From: Chryseobacterium sp. W4I1
Lineage (GTDB): Bacteria > Bacteroidota > Bacteroidia > Flavobacteriales > Weeksellaceae
Assembly (NCBI RefSeq): GCF_030816115.1
Contig: NZ_JAUSXQ010000001.1
Coordinates: forward strand, 1,178,001-1,242,000
Direction: 5' to 3'
Length of the DNA: 64,000 nt
Positions 17,148 through 28,100 of this stretch are shown here, in pieces; position 1 is the stretch's first letter, and every line of letters starts with the position of its first letter. The notes under the pieces are model-generated. The model saw only the letters and a program-made list of their open reading frames with translations. It had not been told where the DNA came from and searched no databases. The position numbers were made by a program, and so were the translations under genes.

Positions 17148-17888
17148 ATGAACAAGTTCATTGCACTTCTATTTTTTGCTCTATTCGTTGGCTGTACAGA
17201 CAGCAACGTTATGCAGCCGTTTGACAAATCACAGAAACCTGCCGAAGTCAATATCAAAGGATACTCCAAGCCGGATATCCTTCAGTTGAGACTGAACGGA
17301 GCTCCGGTTTCCATTAACGGAAGCACTTCCTATACCAATAAAATTGAAACCAAACTTGATTTTGTCCTTGATGAAGGTGAAACAGACATTCTTGGCATCT
17401 ACAACAACGAAACAGGAACTGAAATAGCCCGCTACCATATTACTTACGACAATATCAATAACTATAAAACCCTGAATTTTTTCAATCTTCCGGGGATCTT
17501 TCTCCAGGCTTCTGCCGTAAAACCTCAGGTCAATCTCGGAAAAGTAGGCTTTGAATTCATTTTCCCTAATCTTGGTGAATATTCGGGAACCACGCTTGCA
17601 GGCGTAAAAGGTGTTCTGAAAAAAGAGAATGGAGCAGTACTCGCAGAATTCGACAATATCGGGAAAGATAAATTCACTGAAGTTAAAATATATGGCTTTT
17701 TCAGTAATACAGCTCCTGTTTATCTGGAACTATATCAACCAGGAACTACCACACCCTATACCGGATCCGGGATTATTAAAGTAAAAATAAAACAGGATAT
17801 GGGAGCCAACCTGATTGTTCTGCAGGAAAAAATAGAAAATGGAGTCTTTACCGTTAAAGGAGACATTGACGTCGTAGATTACCTGTAA
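17148..17888 (+). CDS. Lipoprotein of unknown function
   Basis: 246 residues. The lipoprotein signal is MNKFIALLFFALFVGCTDS with Cys16. The remainder is soluble and beta-rich, with no family I recognise. It starts 30 bp after a terminator and ends 15 bp before the S41 protease lipoprotein. These two form a small operon. Because the partner is a C-terminal-processing-type protease, it could be a partner or substrate on the same membrane face, but nothing in the sequence shows this. Confidence 0.65.
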   Translation: MNKFIALLFFALFVGCTDSNVMQPFDKSQKPAEVNIKGYSKPDILQLRLNGAPVSINGSTSYTNKIETKLDFVLDEGETDILGIYNNETGTEIARYHITYDNINNYKTLNFFNLPGIFLQASAVKPQVNLGKVGFEFIFPNLGEYSGTTLAGVKGVLKKENGAVLAEFDNIGKDKFTEVKIYGFFSNTAPVYLELYQPGTTTPYTGSGIIKVKIKQDMGANLIVLQEKIENGVFTVKGDIDVVDYL

Positions 17889-17903
17889 TACCAGTTCGTC
17901 TGT

Positions 17904-19256
17904 ATGAAAAAGTATTTTAATTTTCCGTTATTTCTGCTGGTCACAGCTTTTGTTTTTGTATGGTCATGCAACAATAATGATGATGAAAATCTTCCCCGTT
18001 TTCCTGAAGGAAGCACAGAATCTGTGAACCTTTGGGTACAGGACAGCATGAGAAGGTATTATTACTGGGCAGACCAAATGCCCGCTAAACCGGATTATCG
18101 TCTTCCGGTGAAAGATTTCTTTAAAAGCCTGCTCTCTTCTCAAGACCGTTTTTCATTTGCAGTAAATACCCAGGATCCTTCTTCCTACCCACGTTCTGTT
18201 AGAAATATGTATGGATTTGATTATGCTGTTATGCAGCTGGCCAATGGAAATGTAGTGACGGCAATAAAACTGGTCCTGAAAAACTCTCCGGCATTCAATT
18301 CCGGGCTGGAAAGGGGGATGATGATCACAAAGATCAACGGTAAAACCATTACAGCAGCCAATGCGGAAGAATTAACCTCTTCCATCAAAGACCAAACAGT
18401 CATAGAGCTCACCGTTGGAAACTGGAAAAATGGAGCCGTAACTGATGAAAAGAATATTCAGGTATACTACGGTTACTCCCTGGAACAGCCTGTGGAATCT
18501 AAAATATTTAAAAAAAACGGTAAAAAGACAGGCTATCTCTACATTTATGATTTTCCGGATGGAATAACCCCGGTTCTTAGCCAGAAATTTGCGGCATTCA
18601 AAGCAGCCGGAGTTCAGGAGCTGATCCTTGATCTCCGTTACAATTACGGCGGATCGGTATCCTCGGCGGCGGCGCTATGCGCTCTTATTCCGGCAGGGAT
18701 CTCAGCATCTTCATCATTCATTACGTACAAAGGAAACAAAAACGGAGGCGAAGTAAAAAGAACGTTTGCCCAGCAAATCACTTATGATCCTAATGCTCTT
18801 GATTTTAATACGCTCCGTGCGAATGCCTTAGGTCTGAATAAAGTGTATATTCTTACCTCCAACAGTACAGCATCGGCTTCCGAGATTGTAATCAATAATC
18901 TGAAACCTTATATGCAGGTTATTCAGATAGGAGATGTGACGTTGGGTAAAGATATGGCTGGATTTATAGTGGAAGACAAACGGAAACCCAAAAAGATCTC
19001 CTGGCAGCTGCATCCCGTCATTTATAAAGTATTCAATGCGAATGGAGAAGGTGAATACAGTAATGGAATTATGCCTCAGATCGCAGCCGGTGAATATGCC
19101 AGTCTGCCGCTTCTTCCATTGGGAGATCCTGATGAAACCCTGGTATCATCTGCCTTGGGCAGTATTTATTCAAAATCAGCAGGTAAAGATGCTTTGGACA
19201 AAAGTATTAAGATTTTATTTCAAAGCGATACACCTTCTGCAGCCATCGGAAAGTGA
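17904..19256 (+). CDS. S41-family peptidase lipoprotein with PDZ domain
   Basis: 450 residues. The signal VFVWSCNNND gives a lipidated Cys near 22. An N-terminal helical part (SVNLWVQDSMRRYYYWADQMP) is followed by a PDZ domain (about 115-190, SPAFNSGLERGMMITKINGKTI) and the S41 core with LILDLRYNYGGSVSSAAALCALI and the nucleophile region SNSTASASEIVINNLK. The Ser in TASASE is the catalytic position of this family; the general base is expected in the last third. It probably processes or degrades surface or periplasmic proteins. It is the second gene of the operon with the lipoprotein at 17148. Confidence 0.88.
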   Translation: MKKYFNFPLFLLVTAFVFVWSCNNNDDENLPRFPEGSTESVNLWVQDSMRRYYYWADQMPAKPDYRLPVKDFFKSLLSSQDRFSFAVNTQDPSSYPRSVRNMYGFDYAVMQLANGNVVTAIKLVLKNSPAFNSGLERGMMITKINGKTITAANAEELTSSIKDQTVIELTVGNWKNGAVTDEKNIQVYYGYSLEQPVESKIFKKNGKKTGYLYIYDFPDGITPVLSQKFAAFKAAGVQELILDLRYNYGGSVSSAAALCALIPAGISASSSFITYKGNKNGGEVKRTFAQQITYDPNALDFNTLRANALGLNKVYILTSNSTASASEIVINNLKPYMQVIQIGDVTLGKDMAGFIVEDKRKPKKISWQLHPVIYKVFNANGEGEYSNGIMPQIAAGEYASLPLLPLGDPDETLVSSALGSIYSKSAGKDALDKSIKILFQSDTPSAAIGK

Positions 19257-19292
19257 ACGTCCACTAAATTTTTAATACATAAACCAACAGCC

Positions 19293-19565
19293 ATGCAGGG
19301 AATAGAACCCAAATTTCACAGCAGCCTTAAAGACCGTATGGAATATTACCGCAGTCTGCTGAAAAAAACAACTGATGATGCAGATATCCAGCCTTCTGAT
19401 ATGATTTCAAAAGTCTCAGAATTAAGTGAGCTTTATGAAGATTATCTGACCCAAAAAAGACAACTGGAAAAAAGCATAAAAAATTACCGGCAATACCATA
19501 ATGACCTGAGAAAACAGCTTACCTTAAAAGTGCGTGAGCTAAAAAGGAAAGTGCGGCAGAAATAA
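19293..19565 (+). CDS. Small coiled-coil protein
   Basis: 90 residues, almost entirely predicted helix. The heptad-like, highly charged run is SELSELYEDYLTQKRQLEKSIKNYRQYHNDLRKQLTLKVRELKRKVRQK. No signal peptide. It begins 36 bp after the S41 protease and may be the last gene of that transcript. I do not recognise a family. A structural or DNA-associated role is possible given the basic C-terminus. Confidence 0.55.
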   Translation: MQGIEPKFHSSLKDRMEYYRSLLKKTTDDADIQPSDMISKVSELSELYEDYLTQKRQLEKSIKNYRQYHNDLRKQLTLKVRELKRKVRQK

Positions 19566-19716
19566 TTTTTTTGATAAATATTTAAAGACTAAACTTATTA
19601 AATTGGAGTACTTTAATGTTTAAAATAATTGCTGTCGCGCTTATTATTTCTCAGAATTTGAAATTTTACGATGAAATTCATACATTTATAAGCTAAGTTG
19701 AAAGACAATACGATGT

Positions 19717-20442
19717 ATGGGTTCTGATTGGTTTGATTTTTCCGGTTTTTTAAAGATTTTCTGGCAGTTCTCATGGTTGCAGTGGATCATGTTCAGCATT
19801 TTATCTAATGCTTTCTTGTGTTTATTTTCCATTGGTCTGTATCAGTTCATTGAAAAAACATGCCGGAAAGATTTGTTGCAGGAGAAAAACCATCCTGTCA
19901 CAAGATCGGATTTCTATCTCAGCCTTCTCACCGTTTTCTGTAATAGCCTTGTGATGTTACTGGGGGCTTTCTTATGGAAAAATACCTGGATATGTATTGA
20001 TCAAAATCCTTCTGTAGCTTCTGTACTTCTGGAAACCACTGCTTTAATTCTCCTCATGGATCTTTTGATGTATTTCTTTCATTATGCTGCACATCTGCCT
20101 TTTATATACAGAATACTGCATGGCAAGCATCATGAGCATGTAAGTACCAATTTTCTAAGCCTTTTTGTATTGCATCCTTTTGAAACCCTCGGTTTTGGGC
20201 TGATGATTTTAGCTTTATTGGTGAGTTATGATTTTTCTATTATTTCCATTACCCTTTACCTATTCATCAATCTGGTTTGGGGAACGGTTGGACACCTGAA
20301 CAGAGAATTTTTTCCTGAATCATTTGACCGCTTTTTTGTAGGAACCACCAGATTTCATAACCAGCACCATTTGGATGAAAGCAAAAATTTTGGATTCTAT
20401 ACTTCTTTATGGGACAGGTTATTCGGTACGTACCGGTCATAA
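19717..20442 (+). CDS. Fatty acid hydroxylase / sterol desaturase family protein
   Basis: 241-residue membrane di-iron enzyme. Four hydrophobic segments surround the histidine boxes FFHYAAH, HGKHHEH and HNQHH (the last near the C-terminus), the eight-histidine pattern of the family that coordinates two irons. These enzymes hydroxylate or desaturate lipids using oxygen. The bacterial substrate is usually unknown; carotenoids, ornithine lipids and sphingolipid-like compounds are all known for relatives. The gene stands alone, with about 150 bp before and 330 bp after it. Confidence 0.85.
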   Translation: MGSDWFDFSGFLKIFWQFSWLQWIMFSILSNAFLCLFSIGLYQFIEKTCRKDLLQEKNHPVTRSDFYLSLLTVFCNSLVMLLGAFLWKNTWICIDQNPSVASVLLETTALILLMDLLMYFFHYAAHLPFIYRILHGKHHEHVSTNFLSLFVLHPFETLGFGLMILALLVSYDFSIISITLYLFINLVWGTVGHLNREFFPESFDRFFVGTTRFHNQHHLDESKNFGFYTSLWDRLFGTYRS

Positions 20443-20771
20443 AATAAAATTCTCCGGCCATTTAAAGAAGGGATGGTACTACTTATTGGATTAATATTTT
20501 ATTTGTTATTCAAGATTTATTTCTGCTTGCATATGATGAGTGAAAGCTCGTTCTGTCTAAAATACGACACGTTCTGTCGTTACCTCGGTATATCTTTACA
20601 ATAATAAATTTAACAACAAAGGAAATTGGGTGTATGAATAATGCAGTGAGATATATTAAGAATGTAATAATATTCACCTCTTATGGACTTAATATTGTTT
20701 CATATTGTTAAAAAATGTTAATTTTACAGCGTTAATTATAAAAACTAGTACTAATTTAAAAAACACAACAG
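20443..20771. promoter_or_regulatory. Upstream region of the T9SS/RHS operon with direct repeats and a hairpin
   Basis: No gene is seen. CGTTCTGTC occurs twice (20549-20557 and 20570-20578), exactly 21 bp apart, so the two copies lie on the same face of the helix. ACGACA/TGTCGT (20564-20580) can form a hairpin around the second copy. A weak promoter, TTG (20695-20697), 21 bases, TAATTTTA (20719-20726), lies 46 bases before the ATG at 20772. Together these look like the control region of the operon. Confidence 0.45.
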
Positions 20772-22313
20772 ATGAAGAAATTCTACTCTGGTGCATTGGT
20801 CTTATGCACGGTCTTTGGGCTGTCTGCCCAGGAAGTTTTATGGCAGAAAGATATCAAATCCTCTACACAGGATTTTCTAAGCCAGATTACGACAACCATC
20901 GATCAGCAATATTTAATTACCGGAAGCTCAATCCAGTCTTCTAAGATTCAGGAAGGAAATAAACAGAATAACGGCTATGACTTCCATGTGGTAAAACTCA
21001 ACCAACAAGGAGAAGAAGTCTGGGAAAAATACTTTTCAGGACAGAACCATGATTACCTGTCCGCTTCAGTAGCCACCCAGGAAGGCGGATTTCTTCTTGC
21101 CGGAACTTCCTATTCCGGAAAAGGTTTAGATAAAAAAGAAGATTCCAAAGGCGGATCTGATATCTGGTTAATCCGTATCAATGAATTTGGGGATGAATTA
21201 TGGCAGAAAACACTCGGAACCTCTTTCGATGAAGAAGCAAGATCTGTTATTCAAACAACTGATTTTGCATTTTTTGTAGCCGGAAACATCCAGAACTCAG
21301 CTAAAGGATATGGCTCCAAAGATGTTTTGATTGTAAAACTTGATAAGAACGGGAAAGAATTATCTCAATCTATTGTAGGCGGAAAAGGTCTGGATGAAGT
21401 AGAGAAAATGATTCCTACGAAAGATGGAGGAGCTTTGTTGGGAATTTATTCCAGAAGCAATATTGGAGGATCAAAGAAAACCGAAAACTATGGCGAAGGT
21501 GACTACTGGATCATCAAACTGGGTAAAGATGGAAAAGTAGACTGGGAAAAGAATTTTGGTGGAAAAGGAGATGATCACATCAGAACACTTTCTTTGACAT
21601 CAGCAGGCTATTTAATCGGCGGAGAATCAAGATCCGAAAGATCAGGAAATAAAACAGCAGGCATTGAAGAAGGAACCGATCTATGGCTTATTTCATTGAA
21701 CGAAAGAGGGGAAGAGATCTGGCAGAAATCCTACAATTTTAAAAACAGAGATATTCTAATGGGAACAAGCGTGCTTCATTCAGCAGATGATCAATCCACA
21801 AAAGGAATTCTATTGGGTGGTTATACCCAGGCAGAAGGAAGAATAGAAAATGATGACGAAACTTTCTGGATGTTATACCTAAACCAAGACGGCAATGAGC
21901 AGTGGAGGAAATATGTAAAAGGTGAGTCTAGAAAAAGAGAGGAAAGGCTTTCAGATATTAAACTGAACAGGGATGGCTCCATTATTCTGGCAGGAACCAG
22001 CGCCGAAGAACTCGGGAAAGAAAACTGGAAGATTGTGAAGCTTGGAGATAAACAACTTGATCAGTTGATTGAAAAACAGGATGTTAAGATCTACCCGAAT
22101 CCGGTTTCAGATTATGCTTATGTAGAAATAGGGTTTGATTTTAAAGAGGCTGATATTATGTTGTATGATATGGGTGGAAGACAGCTTCAGAGTCTCAAGA
22201 CTAAGAATAAGGTGACGAAAATTAATACACAGAATCTAATTCAAGGAGCTTATCTGGTGATGATAAAAACGGATAATAATAAAACAGCTAGCGCAAAATT
22301 AATTAAGAAATAA
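20772..22313 (+). CDS. T9SS-sorted repeat protein at the head of the RHS operon
   Basis: 513 residues. The Sec signal peptide ends SAQ (residue about 19). Seven or so repeats of about 60 residues follow, each with a core like GGFLLAGTSYSGKG...SDIWLIRINEFGDELWQKTLG. These resemble beta-propeller blades. The C-terminus is a type A T9SS sorting domain (KIYPNPVSDYAYVEI, IMLYDMGGRQLQSL, QGAYLVMIKT). It is exported to the surface through T9SS. Its stop is 9 bp before the first RHS-like gene, so the three genes 20772-28821 form one operon. A role in display or export of the RHS toxin is an inference from this arrangement. Confidence 0.85.
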   Translation: MKKFYSGALVLCTVFGLSAQEVLWQKDIKSSTQDFLSQITTTIDQQYLITGSSIQSSKIQEGNKQNNGYDFHVVKLNQQGEEVWEKYFSGQNHDYLSASVATQEGGFLLAGTSYSGKGLDKKEDSKGGSDIWLIRINEFGDELWQKTLGTSFDEEARSVIQTTDFAFFVAGNIQNSAKGYGSKDVLIVKLDKNGKELSQSIVGGKGLDEVEKMIPTKDGGALLGIYSRSNIGGSKKTENYGEGDYWIIKLGKDGKVDWEKNFGGKGDDHIRTLSLTSAGYLIGGESRSERSGNKTAGIEEGTDLWLISLNERGEEIWQKSYNFKNRDILMGTSVLHSADDQSTKGILLGGYTQAEGRIENDDETFWMLYLNQDGNEQWRKYVKGESRKREERLSDIKLNRDGSIILAGTSAEELGKENWKIVKLGDKQLDQLIEKQDVKIYPNPVSDYAYVEIGFDFKEADIMLYDMGGRQLQSLKTKNKVTKINTQNLIQGAYLVMIKTDNNKTASAKLIKK

Positions 22314-22322
22314 AACACAACT

Positions 22323-25145
22323 ATGAAAAAGTACCTATTAATGTGGGCAGTATTACTGATATCTGCCGATAATTATTATTCCCAGTTGGGAATTGGAAAT
22401 GGAGGAATGGTAACATCGCCTATTGCCTCGCCTTCTATGTCTTCTATGTCTACATATTCAGATATTCCAGTATCATTAGCGAGTGGTCTTCCTGAGATTA
22501 ATATTCCATTACTTAATGTGCCTTTGGCAGATAGGGGAATAGGGTACCCTTTTAACTTAAATTATAATCTTAACAACCTCTTGGAATCAGAAACTGCCGG
22601 TGATGTGGGTGCAGGATGGTCATTCTTTGGTACTAGTGTTATCTATAAAAAAATTGTGGATGAAGTTGATGAATGCTATTATAATAATTCTAGTAATGAA
22701 TATAATGATATATATTATTACAATTTTCCGGGTGCCTCTGGCAAGTTCAGAATAAAAAGGGATGTTACCAATAATACATTTTCATTAATCAATCTTACTC
22801 CAGATCATTCCAAAATAGAATATATAAGAGATAATACCGACACCAATGCATTCAGAGCTGAAAGTTTTTCTATTACCACAGACAATGGCTACAAGTATAT
22901 TTTCAATGAGTTTGATTACAGCCGAACTACATGTGGTTATACTGATGGCGCAACCTATAGATTTAAATCTGCCTATTTTTTAACCAAGATCCTAAGCCCT
23001 TTAAATACGGAAGTGGCTTCTTTGGAATATGAAAAGAAAAATGAGGTATCGGGCGGGTATATTATGTATCAATACTCCAAGCTGAAGTCAGTAGCCACGC
23101 CCAAAGGCAAGGTAGTACTGGATTATATATACAATGATGCACTTAAGGAAACAGTAAATGATCCTTACAGCCTTGAGAAAATTACCATGAAAAACCCGGC
23201 AGGGCAAACTGTATATTCCTATGATCTCAATTACAGTATAGCAGATTTTCCGGCGAAAGCCTCTGAAAGGAAAAGACTTTTGAATGATATCCGAAAGAAT
23301 GATAAAAACGGGCAAAGAGTAGAACAAACCTCATTTGTATATTCTGATTCTCAAATGCTGAAAAGAATCATCTCTCCTACAGGAGGTGTTACCGAATATA
23401 ATTATGAAGCCAATGAAAAATTCTTTAATTATAATGATCCCAATTATTTACAGGGATTAGAAGAATACAGCTATAACCCAGATTTTCAAATCAGCAGTAA
23501 CGTTGCTTCCCTAGCGGTAAATTCTTCTCAAAGTATGTCTTATAACTTTACAATTCCCGGTGATAGTAATAAAAAACAATATTTTAGGGGGGAACTTAAA
23601 ATAACCCATCAATATCCTCCAAAAGATGACGATGATTTCCCGGATCTTCCCGGACTTCCTGATCTTAATTTTGCAAGTACCACTCCACCAAAGCGCCTTA
23701 AAATGAAATTAAAAAGAGGTAGCGAGGTTATATTTGATAATATGATTGTGAATGGCAACTACTTACAGGAGTTTAGTTTTTCCAGTAAGCCAGGGGATTA
23801 TACGGTAGAATTCATATCTATCGAGGGACTAAACGGTACAGGAACCATTAATATATTGGGAGCCACGCTTCGCCCCGGTCCTTTTAGAAATTCCATGGCC
23901 GCAACAGGTTACAGAATAAAAAACACCAAATTTTATAAAAATGTAGCCGATACTTCTCCTGAAAGAACAATCAATTACGGGTATGACTCATTTGATCAGA
24001 GCAATAGCACCAGCGGATACGAATTCTATAATGAAGCAGATATTGGCCAGTACAGCAACTCTTCTTATATTATTTATAATAGCGTAAAAGTTTCGGAAAC
24101 AGGAAAAGGATATATTAAGAACAGATTTAAAACAGCCAATGATTATCCTAAATATCAAACAGGAGGCACTCAGTTGGAACCTGTTTACTTCTGGCCTTAC
24201 TATAGGATAACCAAGCAGGGGCTTCCTTTTAAAAGGGAAGTCTATGACGAGCAGAATAAGTTGGTGGCTTCTGAAGAAAGCGAGTTTGAACTGGATTATT
24301 ATTCGACAGACGAATATGCTGTAAATGCCCCCGGTGGAAAGTTCTCTTCTAAGCCCGCTTATGTAAAGAAGACTCTTAACAAAAGTACTGTATATTATAA
24401 GGACGGAAAGAAGCTTGAAAACTCTTCTGAAACACAGATTGAAGGAAATGCTTTTAAGCCGGTTTACACAAAATCCGTAGTAGATGGTGAGGTGAGTGAA
24501 AGATTTATGACATACCCTGTGAATCTACCGGGATACAATCAGCTGGAAACGGCCTATATGACCGGAAGCCCGGTAATTGTGGAAGAAAAACAGGGTGGTA
24601 AAACACTTTCAAAGGCAACAACAAAATACAATGCTTCCTCTCTGCTTCCTTCTTCTATTGTATCAACCAATATCAATGACGGAAGCATCAAAGAACATAT
24701 GAAAATGGACCTGTATGACGATAAAGGTAATTTGCTGCAGGTTACCAATGCTGCCGGTTTTCCTACGGCTTTTGTATATGGTTACAATAAAACACAGGTC
24801 ATTGCAAAAGTAGAAGGTGCAACCTATGTTCAGATCTCATCATTGATCTCTGCAGTTATTACTGCATCAGATAATGACAACCTCGATGGAAATACTGAAC
24901 CTGCATTACTACTGGCACTGGATAATTTTAGAAAGAATCCGGCATTAGCGGATTATTTGGTTACCACTTACACCTATGATCCCTTAATCGGACTTACAAG
25001 CATGACCTCACCATCAGGAATGAGAGAAATATACGAGTATGATGATGCAGGAAGGCTGAAAATTGCAAAGAGAGTGGATGAAGATAACAGTGGAAATTCA
25101 GTACCGAAAAAAGTAAAAGAGTATCAGTATAACTACAAACAATAA
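22323..25145 (+). CDS. Exported RHS-like shell protein without toxin domain
   Basis: 940 residues. The signal peptide ends NYYSQ. The N-terminal part (PVSLASGLPEINIPLLNVPL, YNLNNLLESETAGDVGAGWSF) resembles the start of SpvB/TcB and insecticidal-type RHS shells. YD-type repeats follow (VVLDYIYND, LKIAKRVDE, and YEYDDAGRL near the end). There is no RHS core box and no variable C-terminus, so it ends where the next gene, 10 bp downstream, begins. The two proteins may together build one cocoon, as TcB and TcC do (established for Tc toxins; inference here). Confidence 0.8.
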   Translation: MKKYLLMWAVLLISADNYYSQLGIGNGGMVTSPIASPSMSSMSTYSDIPVSLASGLPEINIPLLNVPLADRGIGYPFNLNYNLNNLLESETAGDVGAGWSFFGTSVIYKKIVDEVDECYYNNSSNEYNDIYYYNFPGASGKFRIKRDVTNNTFSLINLTPDHSKIEYIRDNTDTNAFRAESFSITTDNGYKYIFNEFDYSRTTCGYTDGATYRFKSAYFLTKILSPLNTEVASLEYEKKNEVSGGYIMYQYSKLKSVATPKGKVVLDYIYNDALKETVNDPYSLEKITMKNPAGQTVYSYDLNYSIADFPAKASERKRLLNDIRKNDKNGQRVEQTSFVYSDSQMLKRIISPTGGVTEYNYEANEKFFNYNDPNYLQGLEEYSYNPDFQISSNVASLAVNSSQSMSYNFTIPGDSNKKQYFRGELKITHQYPPKDDDDFPDLPGLPDLNFASTTPPKRLKMKLKRGSEVIFDNMIVNGNYLQEFSFSSKPGDYTVEFISIEGLNGTGTINILGATLRPGPFRNSMAATGYRIKNTKFYKNVADTSPERTINYGYDSFDQSNSTSGYEFYNEADIGQYSNSSYIIYNSVKVSETGKGYIKNRFKTANDYPKYQTGGTQLEPVYFWPYYRITKQGLPFKREVYDEQNKLVASEESEFELDYYSTDEYAVNAPGGKFSSKPAYVKKTLNKSTVYYKDGKKLENSSETQIEGNAFKPVYTKSVVDGEVSERFMTYPVNLPGYNQLETAYMTGSPVIVEEKQGGKTLSKATTKYNASSLLPSSIVSTNINDGSIKEHMKMDLYDDKGNLLQVTNAAGFPTAFVYGYNKTQVIAKVEGATYVQISSLISAVITASDNDNLDGNTEPALLLALDNFRKNPALADYLVTTYTYDPLIGLTSMTSPSGMREIYEYDDAGRLKIAKRVDEDNSGNSVPKKVKEYQYNYKQ

Positions 25146-25155
25146 TACAAAACAA

Positions 25156-28100
25156 ATGAAAAAAATTCTAAATATATTAGGTATATTGTTTGTGACATTT
25201 TATTCTGCACAGACCAATCTTACCGATACAGAAAATTATATTTACAGTAAAACATGTCTGAATGATGACTGCTCAAAAAAGTCTGAAAATGTACAGTATT
25301 TCGACAGCTGGGGAAAACCCATTCAGGTCATTGATATTAAAGGATCCCCCACAGGAAAAGATGTGGTGGGCCATATAGAATATGATGCTTTTGGAAGAAA
25401 GGTGAAGAATTATCTTCCTGTACCTCAGGCAGGAACTCAGAACGGACTTCTTTATACCTCTCCGCTTTCCAATGCTTCTGCAGTCTATGGTTCTGAAAAG
25501 ATCTATTCTGAAAGTATTGTAGACAGCTCTCCTTTAAATAAAGTGTTACAACAAATACAAGCAGGGACGGACTGGAGCAGCAAACCCGTAAACTTTACCT
25601 ATGAAGCCAATGCCGGCGGAGATGTCTCTAAATTCACAACCGTTACAAGCTGGGAAAACGGAGCGACTAAAAGTGTTCTTTCCAATTCAGGAACTTATGC
25701 TGCAGAAAAACTGTCTAAAAATTCTGTCATCGACGAAGACGGTAATAAAACCGTAGAATATAAAAATGCAAAAGGACAGGTTGTCCTCATGAGAAAGTTT
25801 GACGGAAGCACCCCTGTGGATACCTATTATGTATACAACGAATACAGCCAACTCGCATTTGTACTTCCGCCTAATGCCGTAAACAAGCCCATTACAGACC
25901 AATTACTGGATGATTTCTGCTACCAGTACCGGTATGACGGCTGGAACAGGCAGGTCGAAAAGAAAGTCCCAGGCAAAGGCTGGGAATATATGGTATATGA
26001 TAAAGCCGATCATTTGATCCTTACACAGGATGCCAATATGAGACAGACCGGAAAATGGATGCTCAGTAAGTTTGATAAACTGGGAAGAAGTGTTTATACG
26101 GGAATTATTTCGGGAGGAAGCAGAACAGTATTACAGAACCTTATCAATGGTCTTGTGATCACAGAATCGCGGGATGCGGCAGGTTTTACTCAAAACGGCA
26201 TGCAGGTTTACTATACCAATAATTATTTTACATCAGACCTCAATACGGTCCTTTCTGTCAACTATTATGACACCTATCCTGCAGGCGCTCCGGCTATTCC
26301 TTCCCAGATCATGGGGCAGAATGTATTGAAACCTTCAGGCCAGAGTACGACATCCAGAAATACCAAAAGTCTGCCTGTAGCTTCTTTTGTGAAAAATGTA
26401 GAAGATGATAACTGGACTCAAGGGTATAGTTGGTATGATACTAATGGAAGAAATATCGGTTCTTATTCCATCAACCACCTGGGAGGGTATACCAACACAG
26501 AATCCGAGCTGGATTTTGCAGGAATGGCAAAGCAGACCAAAGTATATCACAAAAGACTGAAAACGGATACCGAGAAAATCATCCTGCAAACCTATACGTA
26601 TGACAGCCAGAACAGGTTATTGATGCATAAGCATAAAGTGGATAACAATCCGGAAGAGATTTTGTCACAGAATGTTTACAACGAGCTTTCCCAGGTGAAA
26701 TCTAAAAAAGTAGGGGGTACGGATGCTGCGAACCCACTTCAGACGATGGATTATTCTTATAATATCCGTGGCTGGCTGACCAAAATAAACGATCCCACCA
26801 ACCTTAACGGAAAACTGTTCGGATATGAAATAAAATACACCAACCCTGTATATACCAATATTGCAGGAGGCAAATACAACGGAAACATTGCCGAAGTCGA
26901 CTGGAAAAATGCATCTGAAGACATATTAAAAAGATATACCTATTCTTATGATACGCTCAACAGGTTAAAAGATGCCGTCTATACAGAACCTAATTCTACC
27001 ACACCGTTCAATAATAATTTTAATGAGCATGTATCCTATGATATAAGCGGTAATATAGCTACCTTAAAAAGAAATGCTTTTCCTGTTTTTGGGAATACCT
27101 CTACGGTGGTAGATGATCTGGTATACCAGTATACAGGCAACAGGCTGACAAAAGTAATTGAAAATGCCCTCAATGATACAGGCTACGAAGGTGGAAACAA
27201 CTTAATATCCTATGACGCTAACGGAAACATGACGGATATGAAAGACAAAGGCATTCAGGAAATTAATTACAACGAGCTGGATCTGCCAAAAAATCTTTCT
27301 ATCACACAGACCAATCCGTTTGGGCAGGCTTCAACTGCAAATATTGACTACTTATATAGGGCAGACGGGACAAAACTGAGAAAAACCTATTCAAGTTTTG
27401 GAGGGAGAGGTTCTACTAATATTGTCCGCACAACAGATTATCTGGATGGCTTCCAGTACCAGCAAAGGGATGGCGGAGGCATCTGCCTGACCTGCAGGAC
27501 GGAAACCGCTTTTGAAGAACAGGCATACGCAGCGAAAGCCGTAATAGGATTACCCGGAGCAGTGATGTGGGTTCTTGATTTTGTAGCTACGGCAGAAGGA
27601 TTTTACAGTTTTACAGAAAACCGCTATATTTACCAGTACCAAGACCACCTTGGAAATACAAGGGTAAGTTTTGCCAAAAATAGCGTAGGCGTTCCGGAAG
27701 TTACCGATACCAACAATTTCTATCCTTTTGGTTTAAATCATATTGGAGGAAATTTCAGCATGTCCAATTTTGGAAGTTACTACAGTTATAAATACAACGG
27801 TAAAGAACTTCAGGAAACAGGCATGTATGATTTTGGAGCAAGGATGTATATGCCGGATTTGGGACGTTGGGGTGTTGTAGATGCTTTGGCAGAGCAAATG
27901 AGAAGATATTCTCCGTATAATTATGCCTTTAATAACCCCATCAGATTTATTGATCCTGATGGAAACAGCCCCCGAGATACTTATGGAGAACATTCTGCAT
28001 TTAATGGAGACTTTGATCCAAATTCTTCTTTATCGGGATACAACGGCATGGGTGGATCTCATGGAATGTACTTTGCAAATAATGATGGTGGTGGTTTTGC

